DNA of 64,000 bases from Novosphingobium malaysiense. GTDB taxonomy: Bacteria; Pseudomonadota; Alphaproteobacteria; Sphingomonadales; Sphingomonadaceae. Under the pieces are notes generated by a model, which made no database searches, was not told the DNA's origin, and worked only from the letters and a program-made list of their open reading frames with translations. The position numbers and the translations under genes are program-made. Positions 37,244-47,156 of this stretch are shown here, piece by piece (the stretch's first letter is position 1; each line of letters opens with the position of its first letter). Where the stretch lies: NCBI RefSeq assembly GCF_000802225.1, contig NZ_JTDI01000003.1:992001-1056000 (forward strand), given 5' to 3'.

Positions 37244-38242
37244 CTAGGCTTCCTCGTCCATTTGAACCGGCGCAGGCGCGCGGTTCCAGATCGAGGCCAT
37301 CAGGCTTCCTATCAGGACATGCATGACGGCCGAGATGGCTGCCGGCACGGGTGCCAGAGCGGCCTGCATCGTGCTGGGGAACTGACGTGCGAACGCCGGG
37401 CTTGAGGCCAGACTCGCGCCCAGGCCACTGTTCTGCATGCCCACCTCGATACTGATGGTTCGTGCAGAGGCCTCGCTCAGCCGCAGCATGCGGCTCACGA
37501 GGTAGCCCAGGCCGAAGCCCGTGAGATGCAGCGCGAACACGGCCAGCAGCAACACGCCGGCATGCGCTTCGATCAGCGGCTTGGACCGGGCGATGATGCC
37601 CGCCACGATGAGCACCACGAACACCACCGAAACGAACGGCGAGACGATCGTGAGCTTGCGCGTAGCCCGCGGCAGGTAGCGATTCAGCAACACACCGGCC
37701 ACCACGGGCACGAGGACCACTGCGACCATTTCGCGAAACAGGTTCCAGCGGTCGATCTCGATGAAAACGCCGGCCAGCCACCCGGTCAGGACCGGCGTCA
37801 GCGCGATGGCGACCAGCGTGGAGGCCATCGTCATCGTTACCGACAGGGCGACATTGGCCTTTGCGAGATAGCTGATCACGTTCGATGCCGTGCCGCCTGG
37901 GCAGCAGGCGACGAGGATCAGGCCGACCGCCAGCCCCGGCTCCAGCCCGAAGGTCCAGGCCGAGGCGAACCCGGCCAGCGGCATCACCGTGAACTGCAGG
38001 GACACGCCGGCCAGCACTTGCCGTGGCAGTGCCAGAACGCGCCGGAAGTCGTCGAAACTCAGCGTTATGCCCATGCCGAGCATGATCACGCCGAGCATGA
38101 CGCTGATCAGCGGCTGACCAAATGGCTGGAACCGCCCGTCCGCGACCCATAGGAACGTGTCCGGCTCAAACCACGCCAGTCCCACGCCCAGCACCGTCCA
38201 CAAGGCGAACAGCCCCGTGATCCGCTCGAACAGGCGCGTCAC
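37244..38242 (-). CDS. Bile acid:sodium symporter family protein
   Basis: A 332-residue inner-membrane protein of the BASS (SBF) family with about ten hydrophobic helices. Family signatures include VISVMLGVIMLGMGITLSFDDF and GLILVACCPGGTASNVISYLAKANVALSVTMT, the latter being the substrate/sodium-binding crossing region. Bacterial members transport organic anions such as pantoate or taurocholate; the ligand is unknown. GTG start at 38242. Immediately downstream of the gcv operon on the same strand, with a hairpin between. Confidence 0.87.
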   Translation of the reverse strand: MTRLFERITGLFALWTVLGVGLAWFEPDTFLWVADGRFQPFGQPLISVMLGVIMLGMGITLSFDDFRRVLALPRQVLAGVSLQFTVMPLAGFASAWTFGLEPGLAVGLILVACCPGGTASNVISYLAKANVALSVTMTMASTLVAIALTPVLTGWLAGVFIEIDRWNLFREMVAVVLVPVVAGVLLNRYLPRATRKLTIVSPFVSVVFVVLIVAGIIARSKPLIEAHAGVLLLAVFALHLTGFGLGYLVSRMLRLSEASARTISIEVGMQNSGLGASLASSPAFARQFPSTMQAALAPVPAAISAVMHVLIGSLMASIWNRAPAPVQMDEEA

Positions 38243-38280
38243 AGCGCCGGTTCCTGCCGCAATTGCGATGTCATGCTATC

Positions 38281-38316
38281 GGCTGCCCCCTGCCCTCTCT
38301 CGTTCAGGGAGCAGCC
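38281..38316 (-). terminator. Hairpin after gcvPB, weak terminator candidate
   Basis: GGCTGC (38281-38286) pairs with GCAGCC (38311-38316), and inside it CCCTG (38288-38292) pairs with CAGGG (38305-38309). It begins 10 bp beyond the gcvPB stop on the minus strand. No T-run follows, so termination efficiency is doubtful. Confidence 0.4.
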
Positions 38317-38326
38317 GTTATCACGA

Positions 38327-39883
38327 TCAGCCCTGCCAGACGAGCACAGGCTTGCGCGCGGCCTGCGTTTCATCGAGCCGGTGGCGCGGCGCAAAGTGCG
38401 GCGCGGAGTGCAGGCTTTCATCGCCGGCCTTGGCTCGCTCGGCGAGGCTGCGCAGCGAGGCGATGAAGCGGTCCAGTCCGGCCTTGCTCTCGGTCTCGGT
38501 CGGCTCGACCAGCATCGCGCCCTTCACCACCAGCGGGAAATAGACCGTCATCGGGTGGAAGCCCTCGTCGATCAGGCCCTTGGCAATATCGAGCGTCGAG
38601 AATCCCTCGGCCAGCCCGGAATCGCTGAACAGGGCCTCGTGCATGCACGGACCGCTCTTGGCGAACGGCGCCGGGAGCACGTCCTCGCAGGCGCGCAGCA
38701 CGTAGTTGGCGTTGAGCACGGCGTCCTCGGCGACCTGGCGCAAACCGTCGGCGCCATGGCTGAGGATGTACGTCAGCGCGCGGGTGAACATGCCCATCTG
38801 GCCGTGGAAGGCGACCATGCGGCCGAACGACCGGCCATGGCCCTCGCCGCGGTTTTCCTCCTCCACCAGGTGGATATCCCCGTCCGGGCCGCGCGTAACG
38901 AAAGGCAGCGGCGCAAAGGGCGCAAGCGCTTCGGACAGCACTACCGGGCCGGCACCGGGACCACCGCCGCCATGCGGCGTCGAGAAGGTCTTGTGCAGGT
39001 TGATGTGCATGGCATCGACGCCGAGGTCGCCCGGACGGACCTTGCCGACGATGGCGTTGAAGTTCGCACCGTCGCAATAGACGTACCCGCCCGCTTCGTG
39101 AACGGCATCTGCGATCGCCTTCATGTCCGGCTCGAACAGGCCACAGGTGTTCGGATTGGTGATCATCACCCCCGCGACGTGCGGCCCGAGCTTTTCCTTG
39201 AGCGCCGCCAGGTCGACCCGGCCGGCGGGCGTCGCCGGAATCGATTCGACCTTGAATCCGGCGAACGCAGCGGTCGCCGGATTGGTGCCATGGGCGCTTT
39301 CGGGCACCAGCACCACGTCCCGTTCCTCACCGCGGGCATCGAGTGCCGCGCGGATGCACAGCAGTCCGCACAATTCGCCATGCGCACCGGCCTTGGGCGA
39401 CATCGCGACCGAAGCCATGCCGGTCAGTCCGATCAGCCAGTCGGCCAGTTGCTCGATCACTTCCAGAGCGCCCTGCACCGTTGCCTGCGGCTGCATCGGG
39501 TGCACGTCGGCAAAGCCCGGCAGGCGCGCCATCTTCTCGTTGAGACGCGGGTTGTGCTTCATGGTGCAGGAGCCGAGCGGGAACGGCCCGAGATCGATGG
39601 CGTAGTTCTGGCGGGACAGGCGCGTGTAGTGGCGCACCACTTCGGGCTCCGTCAGCCCCGGCAGCGCCGGAGCCTCCTTGCGCAGGAATTTCGAAAGGCC
39701 CGGCATCGGCGCCCGGTCTGCCGCGTCGAGATCGACGCCGCACTTGCCTTCCGCACCAAGCTCGAAGCTCAGCGCCTCCTCGAGCATCAGCCCGTAGTCG
39801 CCGCTGGCCGTAGCGACACCGCCCGTCGCCTGCCCGGAATCGCCCATCGAAGGACGCCAGCCTGCTGCATTCACCGCGTTCAT
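38327..39883 (-). CDS. gcvPB: Glycine dehydrogenase (decarboxylating) subunit 2
   Basis: A 518-residue PLP-binding half of the split P-protein of the glycine cleavage system; it decarboxylates glycine and loads the aminomethyl group onto GcvH. PLP lysine in [24 protein letters not shown] and [15 protein letters not shown] are conserved. The true start is ATG 39883, which overlaps the gcvPA stop (ATGA), not the much longer open frame beyond it. The two-subunit form is common outside enterics. Confidence 0.97.
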   Translation of the reverse strand: MNAVNAAGWRPSMGDSGQATGGVATASGDYGLMLEEALSFELGAEGKCGVDLDAADRAPMPGLSKFLRKEAPALPGLTEPEVVRHYTRLSRQNYAIDLGPFPLGSCTMKHNPRLNEKMARLPGFADVHPMQPQATVQGALEVIEQLADWLIGLTGMASVAMSPKAGAHGELCGLLCIRAALDARGEERDVVLVPESAHGTNPATAAFAGFKVESIPATPAGRVDLAALKEKLGPHVAGVMITNPNTCGLFEPDMKAIADAVHEAGGYVYCDGANFNAIVGKVRPGDLGVDAMHINLHKTFSTPHGGGGPGAGPVVLSEALAPFAPLPFVTRGPDGDIHLVEEENRGEGHGRSFGRMVAFHGQMGMFTRALTYILSHGADGLRQVAEDAVLNANYVLRACEDVLPAPFAKSGPCMHEALFSDSGLAEGFSTLDIAKGLIDEGFHPMTVYFPLVVKGAMLVEPTETESKAGLDRFIASLRSLAERAKAGDESLHSAPHFAPRHRLDETQAARKPVLVWQG

Positions 39884-41250
39884 GCCGGCACTCCCACCAG
39901 AAGGTTTTCCAATTGCGTGGCCAGGGTCTCTATGTCCTCGTCGGTCGTGGTCTCTGTCGCCGCGACCAGCAGGCCCTTGTGAAGCCCATCGGCCACCGGG
40001 AAGAGGCGGCCAAGCGAGACACCGGCAAGCACGCCGCGTCCCGCGAGTTCGTTCACGACCTCGCGCGCGTCGCGCGGCAGGATCAGCGTCGCTTCGTTGA
40101 AATAGGCCTCGTTGAGCAGTTCGACGCCCGGAATGCGCGTGAGCCGCTCGATCGTCGCCTGCGCCCGCGCGTGATTGACGGCCGCGAGCTTTGCCAGACC
40201 GCCGCCGCCGAGCAGGGTCAGGTGGATACTGAATGCCAGCGCGCATAGGCCCGAATTCGTGCAGATATTGCTCGTGGCCTTCTCGCGGCGGATATGCTGC
40301 TCCCGGGTGGAGAGCGTCAGCACGAAACCGCGCTTGCCGTCGGCATCGACGGTCTGGCCGCAGAGGCGACCGGGCATCTGCCGCACGAACTTTTCGCGGC
40401 AGCCGAACAGGCCCAGATACGGGCCGCCGAACTGCAGGCCGACACCCAGTGACTGGCCTTCCCCGACGACGATGTCGGCACCGAGATGGCCCGGTGCCTC
40501 GATCAGGCCCAGAGCGACCGGCTCGGTCACGACGGCGACCAGCAGCGCGCCCTTGGCATGGGCGGCTTCGGCAATGGCCGCCAGATCGGGAATGCGGCCC
40601 AGTACATCGGGATACTGCACCACCACGCACGAAGTGTTGTCGTCGATCTGCGCGATCACCGCGGCATCGTCGGGCTCCGCGGTCAACTCGGTATCAAGCG
40701 AGACGATCTCGTCCCTGGTGAACTTTGCCATCGTGCGCACGACTTCGCCGTAGTGCGGGTGCAGGCCGCTCGACAGCACCGCCTTGCCCTTGCGGGTGAT
40801 GCGCGATGCCATGAGGATCGCTTCCCAGCACGCGGTCGAGCCGTCGTACATCGAGGCATTGGCGATGTCGGTGCCGAACAGCCGCGCGACCTGCGTCTGG
40901 AACTCGAAGAGCACCTGCAGCGTCCCTTGCGCGATTTCCGGCTGATACGGCGTGTAGGCCGTCAGGAACTCGCCGCGCTGGATCAGGTGATCGACCGAGG
41001 ACGGCACATGGTGACGATAGGCCCCGGCACCGAGGAAGAACGGCGCCGATCCGGCACTGAGGTTCTTCGCCGCAAGCGCGGACATGTGGCGCTCGACGGC
41101 CATTTCGCTGGCATGGGCCGGCAGCCCCTCGATCGGGCCGGGCAACCGGGCCTGGGCGGGAACGTCGACGAAGAGGTCATCGACGCTGGCCGCACCGATG
41201 CTTTCCAGCATTTCGGCGCGGTCGGCGGATGTCAGGGGAAGGTAGCGCAA
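39880..41250 (-). CDS. gcvPA: Glycine dehydrogenase (decarboxylating) subunit 1
   Basis: A 456-residue first half of the split P-protein, working with GcvPB. The N-terminus reads [M][14 protein letters not shown], the standard GcvPA start, which identifies the start codon as TTG at 41250; GGAG lies 9 nt upstream. Conserved blocks include [18 protein letters not shown] and [12 protein letters not shown]. It follows gcvH by 20 bp and overlaps gcvPB by 4 bp. Confidence 0.96.
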   Translation of the reverse strand: MRYLPLTSADRAEMLESIGAASVDDLFVDVPAQARLPGPIEGLPAHASEMAVERHMSALAAKNLSAGSAPFFLGAGAYRHHVPSSVDHLIQRGEFLTAYTPYQPEIAQGTLQVLFEFQTQVARLFGTDIANASMYDGSTACWEAILMASRITRKGKAVLSSGLHPHYGEVVRTMAKFTRDEIVSLDTELTAEPDDAAVIAQIDDNTSCVVVQYPDVLGRIPDLAAIAEAAHAKGALLVAVVTEPVALGLIEAPGHLGADIVVGEGQSLGVGLQFGGPYLGLFGCREKFVRQMPGRLCGQTVDADGKRGFVLTLSTREQHIRREKATSNICTNSGLCALAFSIHLTLLGGGGLAKLAAVNHARAQATIERLTRIPGVELLNEAYFNEATLILPRDAREVVNELAGRGVLAGVSLGRLFPVADGLHKGLLVAATETTTDEDIETLATQLENLLVGVPA

Positions 41251-41270
41251 GCGGCGTTACTCCGTACTAA

Positions 41271-41642
41271 TCAGAGGCTTTCGACGTATGTCTTGTAGGC
41301 GTCCGCATCCATCAGGCTTTCCAGCTCGGAAGCGTTCGACAGCGTGACGCGAAACAGCCAGCCACCGACTTCGGCATCGGTATTGACCAGCTCCGGCTCA
41401 TCGCCGAGCGCATGGTTGGCTTCGGCAATGGTGCCCGAAACCGGGGTGTAGACGTCCGAAGCCGCCTTGACGGAATCGACCACCGAGACGGAATCGCCCT
41501 TGGTGACGGCAGCGCCGGCTTCGGGCAGTTCCACGAAGGTGATGTCGCCGAGCTGGCCCTGCGCGTAGTCGGTGATGCCGACGGTGCCGAGGTCGCCTTC
41601 GACTTCGATCCACTCATGGTCTTCGGTAAAGTAGCGGGTCAT
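41271..41642 (-). CDS. gcvH: Glycine cleavage system H protein
   Basis: A 123-residue lipoyl carrier that shuttles the aminomethyl group between P, T and L proteins. The lipoylated lysine is in SVVDSVKAASDVYTP; HEWIEVEGDLGTVGIT and the C-terminal GWLFRVTLSN are typical. It starts ATG 41642 with GAGGAGCAG upstream and lies 12 bp after gcvT. The L-protein gene is not in the operon; dihydrolipoamide dehydrogenase is usually shared. Confidence 0.97.
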   Translation of the reverse strand: MTRYFTEDHEWIEVEGDLGTVGITDYAQGQLGDITFVELPEAGAAVTKGDSVSVVDSVKAASDVYTPVSGTIAEANHALGDEPELVNTDAEVGGWLFRVTLSNASELESLMDADAYKTYVESL

Positions 41643-41654
41643 GGGTGCTGCTCC

Positions 41655-42794
41655 TCAGCGATGGTAGCGATGGGGTACGAAAGGCATGGGCACGACTTTC
41701 GCGGGAAGCCGCTTGCCGCGCATCTCGATTTCAAGCGCCGAGCCGTCGGCCGCGTGGGCGGCATCGACATAGGCCATGGCGATGGGATGCTGCAGCGAGG
41801 GCGAAAATCCGCCCGAGGTCACCACGCCCACTTCCTGATCGCCCGAGAAAACCTTGGCGCCTTCGCGCGCAGCCATGCGCCCTTCGAGCGTCAGGCCGAT
41901 GCGCTTGCGGGCCGGGCCATTGGCGAGCACGCCCTGCACCTGCGCAGCGCCGGGAAAACCGCCTTCGCTGCGACGGCGCTTGTTGATGCCGAAGACGAGA
42001 CCGGCGCTGACGGGATCGGCGTCCGGCGTCATGTCATGGCCATAGAGCGGCAGGCCCGCCTCCAGACGCAGACTGTCGCGCGCACCGAGACCGATAGGCT
42101 TCACTTCCGGTTCACCGCACAGCAGTTCAGCCACCTGCGCAGCGGATTCGCCAGGGATGGAAATCTCGAAGCCGTCCTCGCCCGTATAGCCGGAGCGGCT
42201 GATCCAGGCATCGACACCACCCAGCTTGAAGCTCGCGCCCTTCATGAAAGTCAGCGCGGAAAGCGGCGTCTCGCCTTCGACATGGCGTTCCAGCGCGGCG
42301 AAAGCCTTGGGGCCCTGGAGCGCCAGCAACGCGTTTTCATCGAGGTGATTGAGCGTCACTTCATCGGGCAGCAGTTCACGCAGCGTGCCGATGTCGTCCC
42401 ACTTGGTTGCACCGTTAACGACGAGATAGAACCCCTTCTCCCAGCGCGTGACCATCAGGTCGTCGAGGATGCCGCCGTTCTCGTCGAGCAGCAGCGAATA
42501 GCGCACCGAGCCGGTCTTCAGCGTCGAGAGGTCGATGGGAAGCGCAGCTTCAACCGCGGTCTCGAGATCTCCGCCGGTCAGGTAGATCTGCCCCATGTGG
42601 CTGACGTCGAACAGGCCGGCGTTCTCGCGCGTCCAGAGGTGCTCGGCCATGATCCCTTCGTACTGGACGGGCATCATGTAGCCGGCGAATTCGACCATCC
42701 GGCCGCCCTTCTCGCGATGCCAGGCATCGAGCGGCAGCAGCATCGGCCCGATATCCTCGGCCTGATCGTCATCATTGATGGGGTATTCGCTCAA
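41655..42794 (-). CDS. gcvT: Glycine cleavage system T protein (aminomethyltransferase)
   Basis: A 379-residue tetrahydrofolate-dependent aminomethyltransferase that releases ammonia and makes 5,10-methylene-THF. Signatures: YMMPVQYEGIMAEHLWTRENAGLFDVSHMGQ and SGYTGEDGFEISIP. The likely start is TTG at 42794, 7 nt after GGAG and just past the riboswitch; an ATG 27 bp upstream has no ribosome site, and an ATG at 42743 is the next option. First gene of gcvT-gcvH-gcvPA-gcvPB, under glycine riboswitch control. Confidence 0.95.
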   Translation of the reverse strand: MSEYPINDDDQAEDIGPMLLPLDAWHREKGGRMVEFAGYMMPVQYEGIMAEHLWTRENAGLFDVSHMGQIYLTGGDLETAVEAALPIDLSTLKTGSVRYSLLLDENGGILDDLMVTRWEKGFYLVVNGATKWDDIGTLRELLPDEVTLNHLDENALLALQGPKAFAALERHVEGETPLSALTFMKGASFKLGGVDAWISRSGYTGEDGFEISIPGESAAQVAELLCGEPEVKPIGLGARDSLRLEAGLPLYGHDMTPDADPVSAGLVFGINKRRRSEGGFPGAAQVQGVLANGPARKRIGLTLEGRMAAREGAKVFSGDQEVGVVTSGGFSPSLQHPIAMAYVDAAHAADGSALEIEMRGKRLPAKVVPMPFVPHRYHR

Positions 42795-42830
42795 GACATG
42801 ACTCCGCACAAAGCATGGCACACCGTTCAG

Positions 42831-43055
42831 GTGCCCCCTCTGTCACGGAAACCTGAGAGCTTCCCCCGGATGCCTTGCGTTGGGCAAAACAGGGTTACAC
42901 CGTCGGCGGCCACAGCCCGAAAGGCGGCGACACTTTCCAGAGTTGCGCTATCGACCCGCGCGGTCCTTTTGCCTGAGAGATTCCGGGGCGGTTGCTCCTT
43001 CGGCGCCTTTCGACCCGCAAAGCGAATCGGCAGGTCTCTCCCGCGCGTGTCAGCG
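42831..43055 (-). ncRNA. Tandem glycine riboswitch upstream of gcvT
   Basis: On the minus strand two glycine aptamers follow each other. Aptamer 1 (about 43045-42961): GGGAGAGACC, GCGCCGAAGGAGCAACC, then CCCCGGAATCTCTCAGGCAA and AAGGACCG. Aptamer 2 (about 42944-42836): CTCTGGAAAGTG, CCGACGGTGTAA, then AAGCTCTCAGGTTTCCGTGA and CAGAGGGG. These are the conserved glycine-aptamer elements in the usual tandem order. Glycine binding normally turns the operon on. It ends 36 nt before the gcvT TTG, so control of the ribosome site is likely. The remaining upstream bases (43056-43115) hold only a possible -35 (TTGACT at 43092-43087, minus strand). Confidence 0.93.
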
Positions 43056-43115
43056 ATGGCCTAGCCTTGATTGACACCGGTCCCGGAGTCAACGCCCGGC
43101 AGACCGGCTCGCATG

Positions 43116-43799
43116 CTAATCCCCGGTCCGGCGAATGGCACGACGCATGCTGTCGTAGTCGTGCACGAACCGCCCGGCGGCCTTCTCGTGGGCCAGAGCG
43201 AAGATCGCCCTGGCCAGCTTGCGCGCGGACACCGAACGGAAACGCCGATACTTGCCGTGCAGCACCAGAAGATCGGCCACGGGCGCCAGGATCTGCCCCG
43301 CTTTCTCGAGGGGACGCCGCTCCCGGCGGTGCCCGCGCAGAAGGCCCGGCTGGAGAATATCCAGGCGCCGGAATCCCAGCTTGCCCAGGGCGTCCTCGGT
43401 CTCGCCCTTCACCGAAAGATAGAAGTTCTTGCTGGCCCCTGCAGCGCCGACGGAAGAGACCACGATCATGTGCTTGATCCCCGCGGCGCGGGCCGCCTCG
43501 GCACAGAATCGCACGAGGTCGTGATCGACCGCGCGAAAGGCTTCCTGGCTTCCTGCGGTCTTCATGGTGGTACCCAGCGCGCAAACCAGCACGTCGGCGC
43601 GGGCCGCGGCAATCAGCTGCGGCCAGTCGATCGGCTCACCGATGAGCATTTCCATCCGCGCGCCCTCGGGGAGGCTGGCCTCCCTGCGCCCGACGGCAAT
43701 GATACGCACGTCGTCTCGCCCCACCGCTTCGGCCATCAGTGCGCTGCCCACCAGCCCTGTCGCGCCGACAAGGCAAATCCGGATCCCCCCCGAACCCAC
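43116..43799 (-). CDS. NAD(P)-binding Rossmann-fold protein (atypical SDR)
   Basis: A 227-residue atypical short-chain dehydrogenase/reductase. The Rossmann motif LVGATGLVGSALM is at the N-terminus; VSSVGAAGASKNFYLSVKGETED contains a plausible Ser and a Y-x3-K catalytic pair (YLSVK). It resembles the HTATIP2/oxidoreductase-like group, whose substrates are unclear. The start is a GTG at 43799, 14 bp after dgt ends; no better codon exists. Last gene of the co-directional cox4-pnt-dgt run. Confidence 0.85.
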   Translation of the reverse strand: MGSGGIRICLVGATGLVGSALMAEAVGRDDVRIIAVGRREASLPEGARMEMLIGEPIDWPQLIAAARADVLVCALGTTMKTAGSQEAFRAVDHDLVRFCAEAARAAGIKHMIVVSSVGAAGASKNFYLSVKGETEDALGKLGFRRLDILQPGLLRGHRRERRPLEKAGQILAPVADLLVLHGKYRRFRSVSARKLARAIFALAHEKAAGRFVHDYDSMRRAIRRTGD

Positions 43800-43813
43800 G
43801 TCAGTCGCCGCAA

Positions 43814-44974
43814 TCAGACATTGGACAGCCCGGCGGTGGTGCGACCGTAGATCTGCTCGTGGCACTTGAGGGCGAAACGATCGGTCATGCCGGCGATGTA
43901 ATCGGCCACGTGGCGGCTGCGTTCCGGCTCGAAGCGCGGGAGAGTGTCGATCCAGGCCTCGTCCATGAGCACCGGCTCCTGCGAATAGGCCGCGTAGAGC
44001 TCCGCCAGGACAGCCCGTGCCCGCTGGGCGGTCTCAAGCTGCTCCGGGTGGTAATAGAGCTTCTCGTACATGAAGCGTTTGAATTCGCGTTCGGCCTCCG
44101 CCATTTCCGGCGAAAAGGCGACCAGCGGCCTGCCCGCAGCACGCACGTCCTCCACGCTGCCGATACCGACGAGGTTCTCCTTCGTCTGCGCGAGAAGATC
44201 GTTGACCATTACCCCGATCTGGCTGCGGATCAGTTCGGCAAGCTGGCGGTCCGGCGGTGCATCGGGATAGCGACGTTCCACTTCAGCCCAGCGCTCGCGG
44301 ACAAAGGGGTGTGCCAGGAGTTCGTCGATGTCGAGAAAGCCCGCGCGCAGGCCATCGTCGATATCGTGATTGTCGTAGGCGATGTCGTCCGAGAGAGCTG
44401 CGACCTGGGCTTCCAGCGAGGCATGCGTTTCCAGTTCGAGCCCATAGTCCGCATCGAGTTCCGCCAGCGCCCAGTTCGGCTCCGAAACGGGGCCGTTGTG
44501 CTTCGCCAGGCCCTCCAGCATCTCCCAGGTCAGGTTCAGCCCGTCATGCTCGCAATAGGGACTGTCGAGCCGCATCAGGGTGCGCAGGCAATGGGCGTTG
44601 TGATCGAACCCGCCGGCCTTGTGGAGCGCCCCGTCGAGCGCATCTTCACCGGCATGGCCGAAGGGCGGGTGGCCGATATCATGGGCAAGTGCCAGGGCTT
44701 CGGTCAGATCCTCGTCGAGCCCGAGTATGCGGGCGATGACGCGGGCGATCTGCGCCACTTCGAGGCTGTGTGTCAGGCGAACGCGGTAGTGGTCGCCATC
44801 GGGCGCCACGAAGACCTGCGTCTTGTACCGCAGGCGGCGGAACGACATCGAATGGATGATCCGGTCACGGTCGCGCTGGTAGGCACTTCGCGGCCCGCGC
44901 GCGACGGCATTTTCGAGGGCGAACTCGCGCCCGCGCGAACGGGCCGGGTCGGAGGCATAAGGGGCCAGGGTCAA
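43814..44974 (-). CDS. dgt: Deoxyguanosinetriphosphate triphosphohydrolase-like protein
   Basis: A 386-residue HD-domain enzyme that splits dNTPs to nucleoside and triphosphate. HD residues are visible: His69 in RLTHSLEVAQ, His98-Asp99 in ALAHDIGHPPFGHAGE, and later AALSDDIAYDNHDIDDGL with the distal Asp. The N-terminus APYASDPARSRGREF is typical of the alphaproteobacterial type. Start: TTG at 44974 (GGAAAG upstream) is preferred to a TTG at 44998; there is no ATG or GTG nearby. Downstream of the orphan membrane protein at 45 kb. Confidence 0.93.
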   Translation of the reverse strand: MTLAPYASDPARSRGREFALENAVARGPRSAYQRDRDRIIHSMSFRRLRYKTQVFVAPDGDHYRVRLTHSLEVAQIARVIARILGLDEDLTEALALAHDIGHPPFGHAGEDALDGALHKAGGFDHNAHCLRTLMRLDSPYCEHDGLNLTWEMLEGLAKHNGPVSEPNWALAELDADYGLELETHASLEAQVAALSDDIAYDNHDIDDGLRAGFLDIDELLAHPFVRERWAEVERRYPDAPPDRQLAELIRSQIGVMVNDLLAQTKENLVGIGSVEDVRAAGRPLVAFSPEMAEAEREFKRFMYEKLYYHPEQLETAQRARAVLAELYAAYSQEPVLMDEAWIDTLPRFEPERSRHVADYIAGMTDRFALKCHEQIYGRTTAGLSNV

Positions 44975-45016
44975 GCTAAAGACTTTCCGCTTCGGCAATT
45001 GGGGACCGATGTCCCC

Positions 45017-45334
45017 CTAGCGGGCAAGCCCTGTGGAACACAAGGCTGCCGAACTGGTGGTGACGGCGACGATCTCGCGATCGTCCATCTGCTGCACGCC
45101 GCGCACCAGACCGCGCACCGTTCGGGTGTCCTTCTCGAACTCGGCAAGCTTGAACAACTGCACCAGGGAAAGCCGCTCGACCAGACGGCGCCCCACGCAC
45201 GCCGCCGCATCGTCGCTCATGCCGGCTTCGGCAAAGGCCGTCTGAACGCGATATTGAGCATAGCGGTTGGCGCCGACCCATAGCACCGCAGACAGCCCGA
45301 TCAGGATCAGGAGCAACTTGATCAGGCGGAACAT
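45017..45334 (-). CDS. Hypothetical membrane-anchored protein
   Basis: A 105-residue protein with one N-terminal transmembrane segment (FRLIKLLLILIGLSAVLWVG) and a soluble domain, DDAAACVGRRLVERLSLVQLFKLAEFEKD, that would lie in the periplasm. Two cysteines (in AAACVG and AALCST) could form a disulfide. I do not recognise a family. It sits between pntB (10 bp away) and dgt, in the same transcriptional direction. Confidence 0.72.
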   Translation of the reverse strand: MFRLIKLLLILIGLSAVLWVGANRYAQYRVQTAFAEAGMSDDAAACVGRRLVERLSLVQLFKLAEFEKDTRTVRGLVRGVQQMDDREIVAVTTSSAALCSTGLAR

Positions 45335-45344
45335 GCGGCGCCCA

Positions 45345-46850
45345 TCAGTCGGTGAGCGACTTGTTGATCTCTTCCACCATCTTCTTCGCGTCGGCCAGCA
45401 GCATCATCGTCTGGTCCATGTAGAAAACGTCGTTGTCGACGCCCGCATAGCCCTGTCCGCCCATCGAGCGCTTGATGAAGAAGATGGTCTTGGCCTTGTC
45501 CACATCGAACACCGGCATGCCGTAGATCGGCGAGGACTTGTCGGTCTTCGCGGCCGGGTTCACGACGTCGTTGGCGCCGATGATGAAAGCCACGTCGGCC
45601 TGTGCGAACTCGGAGTTGATGTCCTCGAGCTCGAACACTTCGTCATAGGGCACACTGGCCTCGGCCAGCAGCACGTTCATGTGCCCCGGCATGCGCCCCG
45701 CGACCGGGTGGATCGCGAACTTCACATTGACGCCATGTTCCTTGAGCAGGTCGGTCATCTCGCGCAGCGCATGCTGCGCCTGCGCGACGGCCATGCCGTA
45801 GCCGGGAATGATGATGACGTTCTCGGCTTCCTTCATCAGGAACGCCGCATCCTCTGCCGAACCGCGCTTCCATGGGCGCTGTTCCCTGGCACCACCCTCT
45901 CCCGCACCGCCGGCATCGGCACCGAAGCCGCCAGCGATCACCGAGATGAAGGAGCGGTTCATCGCCTTGCACATGATGTACGAGAGGATCGCACCCGAAG
46001 AGCCGACCAGCGCGCCAGTGATGATCATCGCCGTATTGTGCAGCGTGAAGCCCATCGCCGCCGCAGCCCAGCCCGAGTAGGAGTTGAGCATAGAGACGAC
46101 GACCGGCATGTCCGCGCCGCCGATGGGAATGATCAACAGGAAGCCCACGGCGAAGGCCAGCAGCGTGATCCACACGATCAGCATGCCCTCGCCCGGTCCG
46201 CCGGCGCCACTCAGCACGTAGGCCGCAATCAGCAGGATGATGGCGCCCAGCACGCCGAAATTGATGACATGACGCGCGGGCAGCAGGATCGGCGCGCCGC
46301 TCATGTTGCCGTTGAGCTTGAGGAAGGCGATTACCGATCCGGAAAACGTGATCGCGCCGATGGCAATGCCCAGCGACATCTCGATGCGGCTCGGCAGAAA
46401 GATCTGTCCGGCATCGTCGAGAATGCCGAAAGCGCCGGGATTGAGCCAGGCGGCAAGGCCCACCAGCACTGCGGCGAGTCCGACCAGCGAGTGGAACGCG
46501 GCCACGAGCTGCGGCATCGCCGTCATGGCAATGCGGCGTGCCGTCGTCAGGCCGATGACCGCGCCGACGGCAATGGCGGCGAGGATCTCGATCGCCGTTA
46601 CCACATCCAGATGGACGAACTCGACGAGCCATTCGTAGCCATGCGCATAGCCGACAGAGACATAGTCGCTGGCCAGGGGGGCATGCGTCAGCAGCGTGGT
46701 CACGACGGCGATCGTCATGCCCAGCATGCCGTAGCGGTTGCCCGCCCGGCTGGTCGCCGGCGAGGACAGACCGCGCAACGCGAGGATGAAGCAGATGCCG
46801 GCGATCAGGTACGCGACGGCGACCCATGGATTGACCGCGTGCGCTTCCAT
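45345..46850 (-). CDS. pntB: NAD(P) transhydrogenase beta subunit
   Basis: A 501-residue membrane subunit of the proton-translocating transhydrogenase, which uses the proton gradient to reduce NADP+ with NADH. N-terminal helices (VAVAYLIAGICFILALRG onward, about nine) are followed by the NADP-binding domain III with GYGMAVAQAQHAL and GANDVVNPAA. The true start at 46850 overlaps the pntAB stop (TGATG); the open frame extends upstream but is not coding. Confidence 0.97.
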   Translation of the reverse strand: MEAHAVNPWVAVAYLIAGICFILALRGLSSPATSRAGNRYGMLGMTIAVVTTLLTHAPLASDYVSVGYAHGYEWLVEFVHLDVVTAIEILAAIAVGAVIGLTTARRIAMTAMPQLVAAFHSLVGLAAVLVGLAAWLNPGAFGILDDAGQIFLPSRIEMSLGIAIGAITFSGSVIAFLKLNGNMSGAPILLPARHVINFGVLGAIILLIAAYVLSGAGGPGEGMLIVWITLLAFAVGFLLIIPIGGADMPVVVSMLNSYSGWAAAAMGFTLHNTAMIITGALVGSSGAILSYIMCKAMNRSFISVIAGGFGADAGGAGEGGAREQRPWKRGSAEDAAFLMKEAENVIIIPGYGMAVAQAQHALREMTDLLKEHGVNVKFAIHPVAGRMPGHMNVLLAEASVPYDEVFELEDINSEFAQADVAFIIGANDVVNPAAKTDKSSPIYGMPVFDVDKAKTIFFIKRSMGGQGYAGVDNDVFYMDQTMMLLADAKKMVEEINKSLTD

Positions 46851-47155
46851 CACTTGCCGCCCTTCCCGGTGCCCGGCTTGTCCTTCTTCTTGTACATCGC
46901 CAGCATCCGCTCGGTCACGGCGAAGCCCCCGAAGATGTTGATGCTCGCGAGGACCACGGCGCCCAGCCCCAGCCACTTGGCGGCCGGCGCCCCCGCAGCG
47001 GCGGCGGCGATCAGCGCGCCGACGACGATCACCGAGGAGATCGCGTTGGTCACCGCCATCAGCGGCGTGTGTAGCGCCGGGGTTACCGACCAGACCACAT
47101 AGTAGCCCACGAAGCAGGCCAGGACGAAGATCGACAGGATCGAGATGAAGTCCAT
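46850..47155 (-). CDS. pntAB: NAD(P) transhydrogenase alpha subunit, membrane part
   Basis: A 101-residue membrane component with three to four helices (ISILSIFVLACFVGYYVVW, AVTNAISSVIVVGALIA and a third helix) that corresponds to the C-terminal part of the fused PntA of enterics. VTPALHTPLMAVTNAIS is a signature. It is separate here, as in Rhodospirillum. Placed between pntAA and pntB. Confidence 0.95.
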   Translation of the reverse strand: MDFISILSIFVLACFVGYYVVWSVTPALHTPLMAVTNAISSVIVVGALIAAAAAGAPAAKWLGLGAVVLASINIFGGFAVTERMLAMYKKKDKPGTGKGGK

Positions 47156-47156
47156 G

